A stretch of 64,000 nt of DNA, taken from positions 54,784,501-54,848,500 of the forward strand of contig NC_091675.1 in assembly GCF_042453785.1 (NCBI RefSeq), in the 5' to 3' direction. Positions within the stretch are counted from its first letter, which is position 1. Each line of letters starts with the position of its first letter. This stretch comes from Malus domestica. Taxonomy: Eukaryota; Streptophyta; Magnoliopsida; Rosales; Rosaceae. Positions 47,601 through 57,560 of this stretch are shown one piece after another. The position numbers and the translations under genes were made by a program. Under the pieces are notes generated by a model. The model searched no databases, had not been told where the DNA came from, and worked only from the letters and a program-made list of their open reading frames with translations.

Positions 47601-50600
47601 GCAACCGCAACGTAAGTTGATGAATATAACAACTTGAAAAGTCAGTAAAGAATATAGATCAATGTTTTTCAAAATTGAAGGCGTTATTCATGTTGAGAAT
47701 GAATACCACATTGATGGGAGGAGGAACCTTGCATGGGCTTATAAGTAAGTTGGGCTACTCCCCATGTTGCCAATTGGTTTTATGGTGGAACCCCAATTTC
47801 TTCAATTCAAGGTGTTTTACTTCTTACAAGATCATACAAATATGTTCTGGGACGCATACTTATATGGTAAAGAATTTTTAGAAGTATAGAAAAAGTAGTT
47901 GAAAAAAAAAAGCATTATCATTCAAGCATAACAATCATTATCGAAAGCTCTAACATTCCATTTTTCGTACAAGTCAGTCCCCAAAGAAAGTGATAAAAAC
48001 AATACTAATTATCTTTTAAGAATGTATGCTGAAGGAAGTATTAAAATGCAGCTCTCTATGGTTACTGAGGAAAGAGATAAGTTGAGAAATGTCCTGAATG
48101 GACTGAAGTCGGCAAAGAATGATGAAGCAGCCAGTCATACTTTTCTTCAGGTTACATAATTTCTTTCTCTTTACTATTTGTAATTCAAGAAATCTCTGTT
48201 TAAGTTCAATGTTTGGTTTCCTCGTTTGCACATGCAGGAGGTTGAATCATCACTTGCAAAGAAAGAGGGCTATATTAAAGAATTGGAATGCGGTGTATGT
48301 GAACAAAAAGAAGTTAATAGTCGTCAACGTGAAGAAATAAAGTTGCTTAATGAGAGGTTGAACAATGAAGCTAGAAGAATAAAGTCATTGGAGAGGGAGA
48401 GCGATCGACTTCATTCAGAGATCGCTTTACTGGAGTCCAAGGTGGGTGCCAAATTTATTCAGAGCATTATTGATATTAACATTATTATCTTAATTTTTCT
48501 TGGCACTTAAAGAGGCACTACCTGGGTTTGAATGGTGGCTGAGCCTTGAACTTTTGTGGACTTCGCCACCAAGCTCTTCCCTTAGGAAAATATCATTATT
48601 ACTACAGTTCGTCCATATCATTATTCCAAAAAAACAAAAAAACTATTGTCAGATATGTAATGGCTCTCTTGTGCTAACTGGCTGACCCCAAAAGAAAAGG
48701 AACTGCAGTTGCAGCCAAGCAATCTAAAAGCTGACAGGCAAACAGAAAAAATTGCAATTCAATTGCGTAATTTCTGATATTTTTTCTTCTACAGATTGGT
48801 CATGGCAATTTCTCTGCTGCTAATACTAAAGTTTTAAGAATGGTGAATACTCTTACGGTTGATAATGAAGCCAAACAAACTATTGAAGCATTACAAACTG
48901 AGTTACAGAAGACAAAGGAGAAGTTACAAGCTGTTGAAGAATTGAAAAGTCAATCAGGTAAGAAGCACATGGTTCTTTGAAAGAGAAATTTACGTGAAAA
49001 CTTCCTTTTAAGGTTCCAGCCTTAGAAATGAATGATTAAGAGCATTATATTGGTGTCTCGTTTTTGCACTGACTGTGCATGGATGAGGGTTCGAGGTGTG
49101 TTGGGGGTTAAAAGGAGTTTTAAATTGTCATACTGATACTACTAAAGTGCAAAAGAATTGATTTAGATTTTAGGAGTGACTTTAACATGGCTTTCAAGCT
49201 GCTGCCACAGCTACCAAATTAACCCCACCACCAGCACCACCTTGATTGCACCCCTGTCCTCATCTACCTCAATATCATTGCTATTACTGTCACCATATTT
49301 GGCACCTTTGTTGGCGCACATGTAGACAGTGCCGTATTTGCTCCTTAAAAGTGTTTTCTAATTTACCTCATGAAGGTATAATTTACGTAGAAATTAGAAG
49401 ATAATATATTGTTGTTATCTTTTGACTATTTAAGTCAGATGTTAATTAGTCTGGTCATGCAATTGTGTAATAAGTTTATTTGCATTCCTTCCTCTCTTAA
49501 ACTATTCAGGTGATGCTGGAAAATTGGTGGATTCGTACATATCTGGGAAGATAGTGCAGTTGAAAGAACAAATTGCAACTCTTGAAAAACGTGAAGAAAG
49601 GTGAGTGACTGTGACTGATGATATTGTCAATATGAGCGAATTTTGAAATGCGTTTTTTTAGCCTAAGGTTTCAAGAAAACTTAGGATATTCCATTCTTGG
49701 GGTTCCACACTTTTGCGAATTTCTTATGTTTCAGATGTAAGAAGATTGCATTAGATTTAAATTATTGGGTGGGCTTACTGTGAGAGGGAGTAGTTCTTCA
49801 ATGTATATGTTTTGGTATCCTTGTCATTGTATATTCACAGTTTACCTAAACTATAATACAACTTTTAGGTTAAACATTTGAACATACCCATGGAACAGGT
49901 ACAAGACTGTTTTTGCTGACAGAATTTCAGTGTTCAGGAGGGAGTGTTGTGAGCTATTTGGTTACAAGGTATATATCATATTTGTTGCTCATTTTACTTT
50001 ATATTTTCATATGACTACTATTCCAGTTTACATGGGTCATTTTACTTTATATTTTCATATGACTACTATTCCAGTTTACATGGCATTCCAATTAACATTA
50101 AGAACTTTATATAGCGTTGAAACTTCATCTTTGGTTCTGTTACTGGTTTAAAGTTCATTCTTATGTCTATGCTTTACTAACACTGGCAATCTACCATATG
50201 AATTTTAAGTTATCAAACATGTCAATTTAAATTACTAAGTTGTTTCTATATATCTTTTGCTATATTATTATTTATTTTCAGCCGATAAATAGTTGAGATC
50301 ATGATATTTATTACAATTTTTATGGCCTTTTTTGTCTCTTTCTAAACTGTCATTCCTAGGCCGGTGAGAGACCTACATGGGCCATTGTATAACTGTAATG
50401 ATTATCTTTTTATTACAATTTTGCAGATTGTAATGGATGAACACCAGCGTCCCAATGGAATCCCTGTTACACATTTTACCCTTCAATCTATATATGCGCA
50501 AAGTGATGATGAGAAGCTTGAATTTGAATATGAATCAGGGAGCACAAACATTTTGGTGAGATCGTAGTATATGAATTCATTTTCTTAGGCCATCTTAAAG

Positions 50601-52590
50601 CTATTTTAGTCATTTACACCTCAATTTTTTTTCTCTGTTATTGTACTTGAGATCGTGATAAAACAAATGCAAGAAGCAATATAATCATATTATCTTTGGA
50701 TTGAACAGGCAAATGATTACACCTCACAGTCTGAGATATCTCATCAGGTATGGAGCATGATGTTTTCCTAATTCTTATAACTTTTTTACATGCTTCTTTA
50801 CTGGTAGGACTATTGTTTTTTCATCTGTGGGTGGTCCAACCTGTACCAGATTATTTGAGAGTTCCATTGGGGAAACTTTGTTGTGTTTACGTTCATGATT
50901 CATATTTCATATTTCATATGATCTGACAAACGGCAATGAGAGCTTGTCATAGTTTTTAGCAATAGTTGTACTTATTGTGTTTGGCATCCAGGTTCAGATT
51001 GTTGAAAAACCGCACACTAGACCTTGTTCTTTAACGTAACCTATGGCAATAGACTAAACTAGCAAATATAGAAAACTTAGAAACACACAAGACTTATACT
51101 GGTTCGACAGAACTTTTGCCTACATCTAGTTGTGATTTCTCACCGCTCCTTTGATTAATAATAGAGAATTACAGAACTTTTGCAACCCTAGAACTAATCT
51201 CTATCTCACTTGTCTCAGCTGTCACAGTTCTTCTCTCTAAAATTTAAGCCTTGCTGCACCCTATTTACAGGCATAGGGTGCAGTTTACTTGTCCTTTACA
51301 TATTATAATTCCTATTCTAAGTGGAATAGGAAATTAGACTTCCTTTCCAATTCCAAATAGACTTCTAGGATTTCTAATCTAAATTGAATAAGGAAACTAA
51401 GGGCTTGTTTGGTATCTATTTGAAATTTTTTATAATTTTTCAGAACATTTCTTAAAGAATTTTTCTTGAAAACAATTTTCTTTAAGACTCAAAAACTTGT
51501 TTGGTATGCGATTTAAAATTTTGAAATCTTACAACTTAAACTGGACAAAGAGATCCATAAAAAGGGGGTTGAGAGAGAAAGAGGAGAGAGGAGGAAAGCA
51601 AGTAAGAGATGATTGGAGGAAAGAGAAAGAAGTGAAAAGATCGGAGGAGATAGAGGAAGAGGAGTGAGAGAAAGAACCAAGAGAATGAAGATAGCAGATT
51701 GGAGGAGAGACGAAAAAGGTCAAAAAAAAAAAAAGAGAAGGGGGAGAGAGAAAGAAGAAAAGAGAGATAGATTTGGAGTGAGGGGAGGAGGGAGAGAAAA
51801 GAAAGGAGTGAGTTTAAGTTTAAAAACTCTAAAAACTCACTTTTTGTGTTTTTAGATAATAGACTATATTTTTGAATTAGTTTTGAGTTCAATTTTTGAA
51901 AATAGTCCTACCAAACAAGTTTTTAAGGCCCAAAACTTGAAAATTATTTTTGAGTTTAAAAAGTTGGATTCAAGTAAAGTACCAAACAGGCTCTAAGATT
52001 CTTTCCTAGCCCTTTTAGGAGAAGAATCGGTGCACCCTTTTTTTCCCTAAAACAATCCAACACAGAAAAGGACACTAATTGACGAGCCAAAACCTAACAC
52101 ATATTGCCCCTTTTCTTTTATTTTTGCTCTTGCTTTCGTTCATTCCCTTTGCTTCGGAGGGAGCAAACTAAACTTTTGTTTTTGGTTTCGTGGAGAGTTA
52201 ACTTTGAGGGTTAGAAAATAAACCTGTTTAATTTCAACAAAAAAAAAAAAAAAAAAAAAAAACACTTTTCCAGTGAACCTGCAATTGCTTTTCTTTTGTA
52301 GAAATAATTTTCACAGAAACGATTTGGTCGAAAGAAATTACCATGAGTTGTTCATTGAGACAATAAGGTACTCAAACAAGTCGGATGTTTCTTCAGGGAC
52401 TTAAGTTTAAATCTTGCAACGTGGTTTCTGGTTGTGAACTGTTGGTTACCTCTTACCTGGACCTTTAGTTGGTGAACTATTCTGAGATAGCATTTTGCAG
52501 GTTGAGATATTTATTCGGAAGTTGAATTCAATCCCAGCTTTCACTGCCAACTTAACAGTGGAGTCTTTCAACCGGCGAACCCTGACTTAA
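35682..52590 (+). CDS. MAD1: Mitotic spindle assembly checkpoint protein MAD1
   Basis: Sixteen exons: 35682-35867, 36446-36545, 43383-43543, 43713-43910, 44001-44093, 44339-44455, 45126-45373, 46275-46446, 48052-48150, 48238-48441, 48795-48957, 49510-49600, 49899-49968, 50427-50555, 50709-50747, 52501-52590; 719 aa. A short Pro-rich head ([10 protein letters not shown]) is followed by coiled coil from ~75 to ~610 and the conserved C-terminal RWD-like domain ([57 protein letters not shown]). That is MAD1, the nuclear-envelope and kinetochore receptor that templates MAD2. The ATG at 35682 is chosen because the MI.RTPP start is conserved; an earlier in-frame ATG at 35634 would add leader-like residues. 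Intron 2 is 6.8 kb because of inserted repeats, intron 8 holds a TRIM and a solo LTR, and intron 15 a MITE. Every phase closes, so the coding region seems intact. Confidence 0.96.
37165..37510 (+). pseudogene. Coiled-coil-like coding relic in MAD1 intron 2
   Basis: One frame from 37173 reads [20 protein letters not shown], then [19 protein letters not shown] and ends at TAA near 37335. A second, related stretch (37430-37500) reads [20 protein letters not shown]. The two DNA stretches resemble each other (AGGATTTTAATTTGG / AAGATTTCAATTGAG). No splice sites tie them to MAD1. The family is unknown. Confidence 0.3.
37931..38577 (-). mobile_element. 3' end of an RTE-type LINE (reverse transcriptase tail), - strand
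   Basis: The - strand encodes [40 protein letters not shown] and, after a frame change, [35 protein letters not shown] and a closing RIHIADPT. These are the C-terminal blocks of plant RTE/non-LTR reverse transcriptases. The element ends in a (TTG)n tail (CAA repeats at 37931-37951 on +), as RTE elements do, and is 5'-truncated and frameshifted. Confidence 0.88.
39950..41700. repeat. Nested tandem array: 218-bp unit inside a 913-bp unit
   Basis: GAGTAAAGGTTGGGCATGTT occurs at 40148, 40365, 41060 and 41278. Spacings are 217, 695 and 218 bp, and the doublets are 912-913 bp apart. A 218-bp duplication was therefore itself copied within a 913-bp duplication. Short CTCTCGAGATTCGGAG and GCCTCTTCGATTTT phrases recur throughout. 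Copies differ by only a few bases. Confidence 0.9.
41702..41940. repeat. 65-bp tandem array
   Basis: GCCTCTTCGATTTCTGAGAT begins at 41702, 41767 and 41832, and a partly truncated copy at 41897, giving an exact 65-bp period. Each carries CAGCCCAGCTTTTGAGAAAG or a close variant. One shorter copy follows before the ORF leader. Confidence 0.92.
42076..42750 (+). CDS. Repeat-borne coiled-coil ORF, 224 aa
   Basis: Opens [20 protein letters not shown] and has a central coiled coil (residues ~95-160, including [20 protein letters not shown] and [20 protein letters not shown]). It ends in three Pro-rich near-repeats ([26 protein letters not shown] and [13 protein letters not shown]). There is no catalytic motif. 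A TATA-like TTTTATAGG (about 41955) and a ~110-bp leader precede the ATG. The uninterrupted frame inside a repeat suggests either recent amplification or selection. I believe close copies are annotated many times in Malus/Pyrus as uncharacterised proteins, but could not check. It may be the gene of a non-autonomous retroelement. Confidence 0.7.
   Translation: MSGPSDRRFDLNLVEEAAPPSPDNIWRPSFVSPTGPLTVGDSVMKNDMTAAVVARNLLTPKDNRLLSKRSDELAVKDSLALSVQCVGSVSNMAQRLFARTRQVESLAVEVMSLKQEIRGLKHENKQLHRLAHDYATNMKRKLDQMKETDGQVLLDHQRFVGLFQRHLLPSSSGAVPRNEAPNDQPLMPPPSRVLSSTEAPNDPPPVPSLSGALPTAETSPKQPL
46844..47203 (+). mobile_element. Complete TRIM retroelement in MAD1 intron 8
   Basis: LTR1 is 46844-46967 and LTR2 is 47084-47203; both start TGTGAGG and end TTCTTCA. 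They share AAAGAGTCCCAC, TTGGTGAAAGGAGAAAC and CCAATTGGTTTTATGGTGGA. The 5-bp target duplication AAATG lies at 46839-46843 and 47204-47208. Directly after LTR1 comes TGTTATCAGAGTAGG, close to the tRNA-Met primer-binding site TGGTATCAGAGC. The interior is only ~116 bp with no ORF. The small size is diagnostic of TRIMs. Confidence 0.92.
47691..47804 (+). mobile_element. TRIM solo LTR in MAD1 intron 8
   Basis: 114 bp, beginning TGTTGAGAATG and ending CAATTTCTTCA, flanked by ATTCA at 47686-47690 and 47805-47809. It shares TTGCCAATTGGTTTTATGGT with the full TRIM 0.5 kb upstream, but is more diverged. One LTR between matching duplications indicates LTR-LTR recombination. Confidence 0.9.
49984..50082. 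repeat. 47-48-bp tandem duplication in MAD1 intron 13
   Basis: CATTTTACTTTATATTTTCA followed by TATGACTACTATTCCAGTTTACATGG occurs twice in direct succession without differences that I can see. Confidence 0.9.
51401..51993. mobile_element. PIF/Harbinger (Tourist)-type MITE in MAD1 intron 15
   Basis: Ends are GGGCTTGTTTGGTA and TACCAAACAGGCTC (12 of 14 positions complementary), flanked by TAA at 51398-51400 and 51994-51996, the 3-bp TTA/TAA target of PIF/Harbinger elements. Subterminal GTTTGGTATG / TACCAAACAAG copies lie further inside. The interior is very GA-rich (51550-51800) and creates spurious Arg/Glu/Lys or Ser/Leu ORFs. Confidence 0.85.
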
Positions 52591-53379
52591 AAACGAGTCA
52601 AATTTGATTTCTACTACAGATGAATCACCAAGATTGTATATTTCACTTATCAAGTTTGTGTAGCAGGTATGCTATCTATCCAGGTTTTCCTTTTCCCCGG
52701 ATATTGTGAACAGTCCTTTTCTAAGAGAAGTTACTAATGGAAAAACTTTGAAATATAACCCTCGTAGAATCCGTTTAATGGGTAAATTTGATCCTCTATT
52801 CATTCGATCTTTACTAAAATTGTGAGTTTCTAAGAGAAGAAAGTGTGACGTGCTTTACTTTGTACATTATTGCACTATAGCTGAGGAATATTTCACACTA
52901 TTTGAAACTGAGCGTACTGGTGTTCTAAGATTTATACAACCGACTCCACTTGGTTGGACAATGCTTGGTTGTATGAAATTGAGAAAAGTGAAGCTAAATA
53001 GTTGTGAATGTGGATTTGAATTACTTGGCAGAGAGAATGATGTAGAATCCGAGGTGCATTTTGTTTTCGAGTGATGCATCCAAATTCTTGTGATCCATAG
53101 GAAGTGGGCACTCATTCAAGATGGCTGTCAAACAAAATGGCGCAAAATCGGGTGTCAAAGCTCTTTGTTTCACTACTACAAGTCCTTTTGGTGGATGCAT
53201 CATTTTATTCATGAAAACTCGTGGACTGCGGGATTGATGGTGACAGTGGTGGTAATGGTGGTGGGCGTGGGTTCATGGCTTTTCCTTAAAATCCGTTTCG
53301 GTACTTACTGAGATTTTTGACGTCAAGGGTTGACAGACGCCAAACTAAAATCCCATTATCAGGATTTCTCCAGCCTTGA
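52591..53379. other. MAD1 3' flank
   Basis: Contains the presumed MAD1 3'UTR and a 75-codon open stretch (52850-53074) that I could not assign. No gene is supported. Confidence 0.4.
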
Positions 53380-54125
53380 ATGTTCGGGTGGTTTCGGTAC
53401 GGTTTTCGTACCAAAACCTCTGTACTAATTACCATACCAAACTTTTGGTCTGATAAAATCTATTACCAATACCATACCAAATTTTTGGTATACTGAATTT
53501 TGATATGTATTATTCAGTTGGCATGATATGGTAATAATAATTGCCACTTTATTTTGGGCCACTTTTGTTATTTTTTTTCAATCCAATTCAAGGCCCAAAT
53601 GTTTGTTTTTATTATTTTCATGTCTTTATCTCATAATTGTAACCTAAATCTAAGAATCATAATCTATCATTAATCATTTACAATTCCCAGACATAATAAG
53701 ATAAATGATAAGCGGGATTCATGATGGAAATTGAGGCTGCAATCCAAATAACAGCTACGAACTAAATCTAATAGAAGTTAAGTTTACAACTAAATGAAAA
53801 TTAATTGGAAAACCAAATAGAATCTCTGCAGTAAAAAAACACAAGCAGCGAGCACACCAACACCAACCCCTGTAGAGAGTAAGTGAGAGTGTCGAAGAGA
53901 GAAAATGTCCAAGGAATGAGATGCAATTGAAGGATGTTTTTCTTAATATATTGAAATGTTATATAATTATTAAAAATATAAAATCATATAATATTTTATT
54001 GGTGAGGTACGGTAATACTATTGGTAATGGTATTGAATACCAATACGGTATCAGAAAATGTCGGTTCAGTACGATACCGTGTCATTACCAATTGGCACAA
54101 AATTAGTATGGTACGGTTGGCATGG
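53380..54125. mobile_element. hAT-like repeat remnant (GGTACGGT-rich ends)
   Basis: Both ends are rich in GGTACGGT/ACCGTACC and ACCATACCAAA motifs (53395-53500; 54000-54120), arranged roughly inverted around a unique AT-rich middle. This is the usual appearance of a non-autonomous plant hAT relative. No transposase or exact target duplication was found. Confidence 0.45.
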
Positions 54126-54243
54126 TAATTTGGCAAAAAATTTCACCCTTACTTAAATGGCATGAAGTTCCTTTGATACGTGTAAAGAGAATAACCAAAC
54201 TGGCCACTAAAAGAAGTGAAAAAATATTATTTTACCATTTATT

Positions 54244-54680
54244 GGTTTGCCCTCTGAACTTGTATAGAGTTGTCAATTCCGACCCCTCAAACTTTAATTT
54301 AGCCGATAACCCTGAACTTTTATAATGGGCCAACTTCCCCCTAACTTTAACCTTAGCTGATTACCCCTAAAATTTATAAATAGCCAATTTTCCCCCATGG
54401 AGTTAGATTTTTCATCCATCCAATTTTCCTTTCTTTTTGCCCCTATAAAGTTGTCATGGGTTGTCTGCGTGATCAAAATGGATGGAAAATTGGATGAAAT
54501 TTTTTAAAATCTAGGGTTAGGGGAAAGAATTGGCTATTTATAAAAGTTCAAGGAGTAATCGGTTAAAATTAAAGTTCAAGAGGGAAATTAGCTAATTAAA
54601 AAAGTTCAAAGGGTAATCAGCTAAATTAAAGTTTAGGGGAGAAATTGACAGCTCTATACGAGTTTGGGGGGTAAATAGAC
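54244..54680. mobile_element. Long inverted-repeat (foldback/MULE-like) element
   Basis: TGTATAGAGTTGTCAATT (54258) mirrors GACAGCTCTATACGAGTTT (54647). CTTTAATTTAGCCGATAACCC mirrors GGGTAATCAGCTAAATTAAAG, and AAATAGCCAATT mirrors AATTGGCTATTTAT. The arms are ~200 bp each around a centre near 54450. No ORF. Confidence 0.8.
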
Positions 54681-55276
54681 AAATATACCTTTATTAGTAG
54701 TATCTCTCTAATAGGGATGAGACTCACATGTGTTGGTGGGCTATGCCTTTATTAGAGAGATGGTACAAATAGATGGTAAGCGTAGCATGTCTTTAGTAGT
54801 TATGATGTGACCAATGATCTCGTTGGCGATGAATAACACGTAGAATGATACATCACGTATTTATGTTATCGATATTTGAGGAGAAAAAAGGGGTAAAGAA
54901 TGTGGGCACTAACCCATATATACCAATTACCAACTAATGCGAAAGCAGCACTAGCATAAAAAAAAAAATGTAAAAGGTGATATGGGAAACAAGATATTGT
55001 TGGTTAATTTATCGAATGAGTAATGTTAGAATTTCTTTGATGTATGGCTTCAAATGGGTATCAATTAAGGAATTTAAAAATGTTGATTGGTGATTTGCAT
55101 GACCTAGCTAAGCTCGCAATCATTTCATCAGAACACAAGAGAAGAAAAGGAATGGAGGAATTGAAGCCTCTCTCCTCTCCTCTCCTCTCCAATAACGAAT
55201 AACCTAGAAGGATATTGTATAAGTCTAGTGTACAAGAAACAAGGAACCCTAGCTAGCTGTAGCTAGCTTGCTTTAG

Positions 55277-55499
55277 AATTGTGGGAAAGAGATCCTTTCC
55301 GGATCTTTCCCTCTAAAACACAGGGATTAAGTGATATAAGCCTTTAAAATTTGATCCAATGGTTAAAAACAGAAAAAGTTAGTAAAATTTTGTAAAAACT
55401 ATAATAATTTTTTATCATTGGATCAAATTTTAAAAGTCTGGATCACTTGATTCTTGAACTTTAAAGGAAAAGATTCGAAGAGGATCTCTTTCCAGAATT
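55277..55499. mobile_element. Hairpin MITE (GATCC-rich arms)
   Basis: GAATTGTGGGAAAGAGATCC is mirrored by GGATCTCTTTCCAGAATT, and AAATTTGATCCAATGGTTAA by ATTGGATCAAATTTTAAA. Its layout (GGATC tips and a TTTGATCCAA inner motif) resembles the element upstream of RH28, so it may be a distant family member. Confidence 0.8.
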
Positions 55500-56382
55500 G
55501 TGCATGTCCACCTACCAACTTTCTCTCTCAATCGATCCAATTAAGGCACTTTATGACCTTAACAAATAAACATTCTTTCGAAATTGGTCGACCATGGAAT
55601 GGTGCTTTGAATTATTTGGTCCAAACGCTCCTTTTTCATTCGTACACGTGTCAAGGTTATGTCCAAGTTCAGGCAACTGTTGACTTATTCATGCGTTGAC
55701 TTATTGGTGTCTGCACAGAAGAAATCACCACCCAACTTCAACAGTTGAAAATCACACCAAGTTCACCTTTCGTGGCCTACCGCCTACGCGGTTGCAACTC
55801 ACTCTTTCTTTAAACCAACACACACATTAATAAACCCTCCATTAGGGCCATTAATTAAATTCCTTAAACATGTCATTGCAATAGTGTTATTTGGTAATGC
55901 GCTCCCCAATTAGTAGACATGCTTATAGATAATTGATATCTAACGTTTGTCGGTGTAAGACAAAAGACAGCACAACAAATTTTAATCTCCAAAGTACATG
56001 ATCTCGGGTGTATAAGGGGAGCACATACGCTCGCTTTAGAAGCTAATGTGCCTACTCTACCTATACGAATATATATAGCATATATCTATATGGCCAAATT
56101 GTAAAAACTTGCGATGTTACTTATTTTTGGCGGTTTATTCATTATGGTGAAAGCAATAGTCGATTAACATGTATGTTTCTGGTTTTTTATTTTTTATTTA
56201 TGATATTGGATTCTTTGAATTGAAGAAAAAGCTCATTTTTAAATATATTGGATTCACTGCCAGGCACTGGACTTTGAAAGCGCAAGAGCAAGAAACATAT
56301 ATTTTGATTCCAAATCAAAGGTTTTGTGCAAAAGTCTACAAATAAGAAGAATAACAGTCGTAAAGATAAAGAGATATAGGGA

Positions 56383-56531
56383 GTTATAGCGAAAAATTTC
56401 CGATACTGTTTACTTTAACGAAAAATGACATTTTTACTCTAAAAGGTCGCTCTTGATACTATTCACTTACAACACTTTTTTGTCTTTTTGATTAAAACTC
56501 AAAGTTTTCAAGCGATTTTCAATATTTTTCC
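56383..56531 (+). mobile_element. MITE family A, copy 2
   Basis: Shares ACTGTTTACTTTAACGAAAAA, ATTTTTACTCTAAAAGGTC and AAAACTCAAAGTTTTCAAG with copy 1, in the same orientation. Confidence 0.8.
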
Positions 56532-57402
56532 TGATATGGTAAGTATAGTAATGAAAAGTACAAGTTAAAAGAATGATGAACTTCTTAGGCACAAGTGGTG
56601 GATTCGCTCAATCTGGTGGTTTATCAGAGTATTCATCTTTTAACGACTATGTTCAATGTTCAAACCAGCTTGAGCTCCTTACAATCACTCAATATGGTCC
56701 ATTTTACTAATTAGTGCGCGCATCAAAATATTGTGACAAGGTCATTTCGAAATATTCCCACAAGATACTCTTTGAAGAAGTTAAAGTTCCATCATAAAAC
56801 TAATTGATAATATGGAGTATAATCTTATTACTTATAAGCACATGCAAAGTCTCTCATTTCTCTAATGTGAGATTCATACATTCAACATGCCCCCTCACAT
56901 GTGACGAATTTTTAAAGCCTAATGATACAAATTCATAACGTGGAGCATGTGTGATTGTTGAGCTTCTCACATGGAACAACATACTCGATATCATAAAGAA
57001 AACTGGAGTTCCATCATTCCATTAGTTGCCTTTTTTTTTTTTTTGTCAACAATTCATTTTGTGCATGTTTGGAGCAATACGGTAATCGGTTGCAATGGCC
57101 ACCATAACTTATATAATCCAACTTTATCTCCAAAATAAGGTAGAACTTGTACCAAAAGTCTTGCGGCTTCTTGTTCTTTTCCAAAGAATATATAAAACAA
57201 CGACATTTGAAGCAGTGCAATTCCTACAAAAGTTGACCGTCACTAATTACCAAAATAGATTTGAAGTGATGGAATTACGGTTGATTTGAGTTAAAGGGAG
57301 TAAAAATAGGCTTTAATTTTCACTTTCCATAGTGCCTTGTGATCAATCGGTAAAAAACGAAAACCAACCAAATAATATCAACCGCCCACCTTTTCAAATA
57401 AG

Positions 57403-57560
57403 GAAAATTAATGAAAATGGTATGAGGACTTTAAGTTTTAACGATAAGGACAAAAAAAATGGTAAAATGAATAGTACCATAATTGACTTTTTAATGTAAA
57501 AATATAGTTTTTCGTTAAAGTGAATCGTATCGAAAAATTTTCGTAAAAATTTCCTTTCAA
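57403..57560 (-). mobile_element. MITE family A, copy 3 (inverted)
   Basis: Reverse orientation. AGTTTTAACGATAAGGACAAA and TTTTTCGTTAAAGTGAA on the + strand are complements of the matching blocks in copies 1 and 2. Confidence 0.8.

Noticed and set aside
51536..51892. 118-codon Ser/Leu-rich - strand ORF and its 80-codon Arg/Glu-rich + partner
   Set aside because: Both are produced by the GA-rich interior of the PIF-type MITE.
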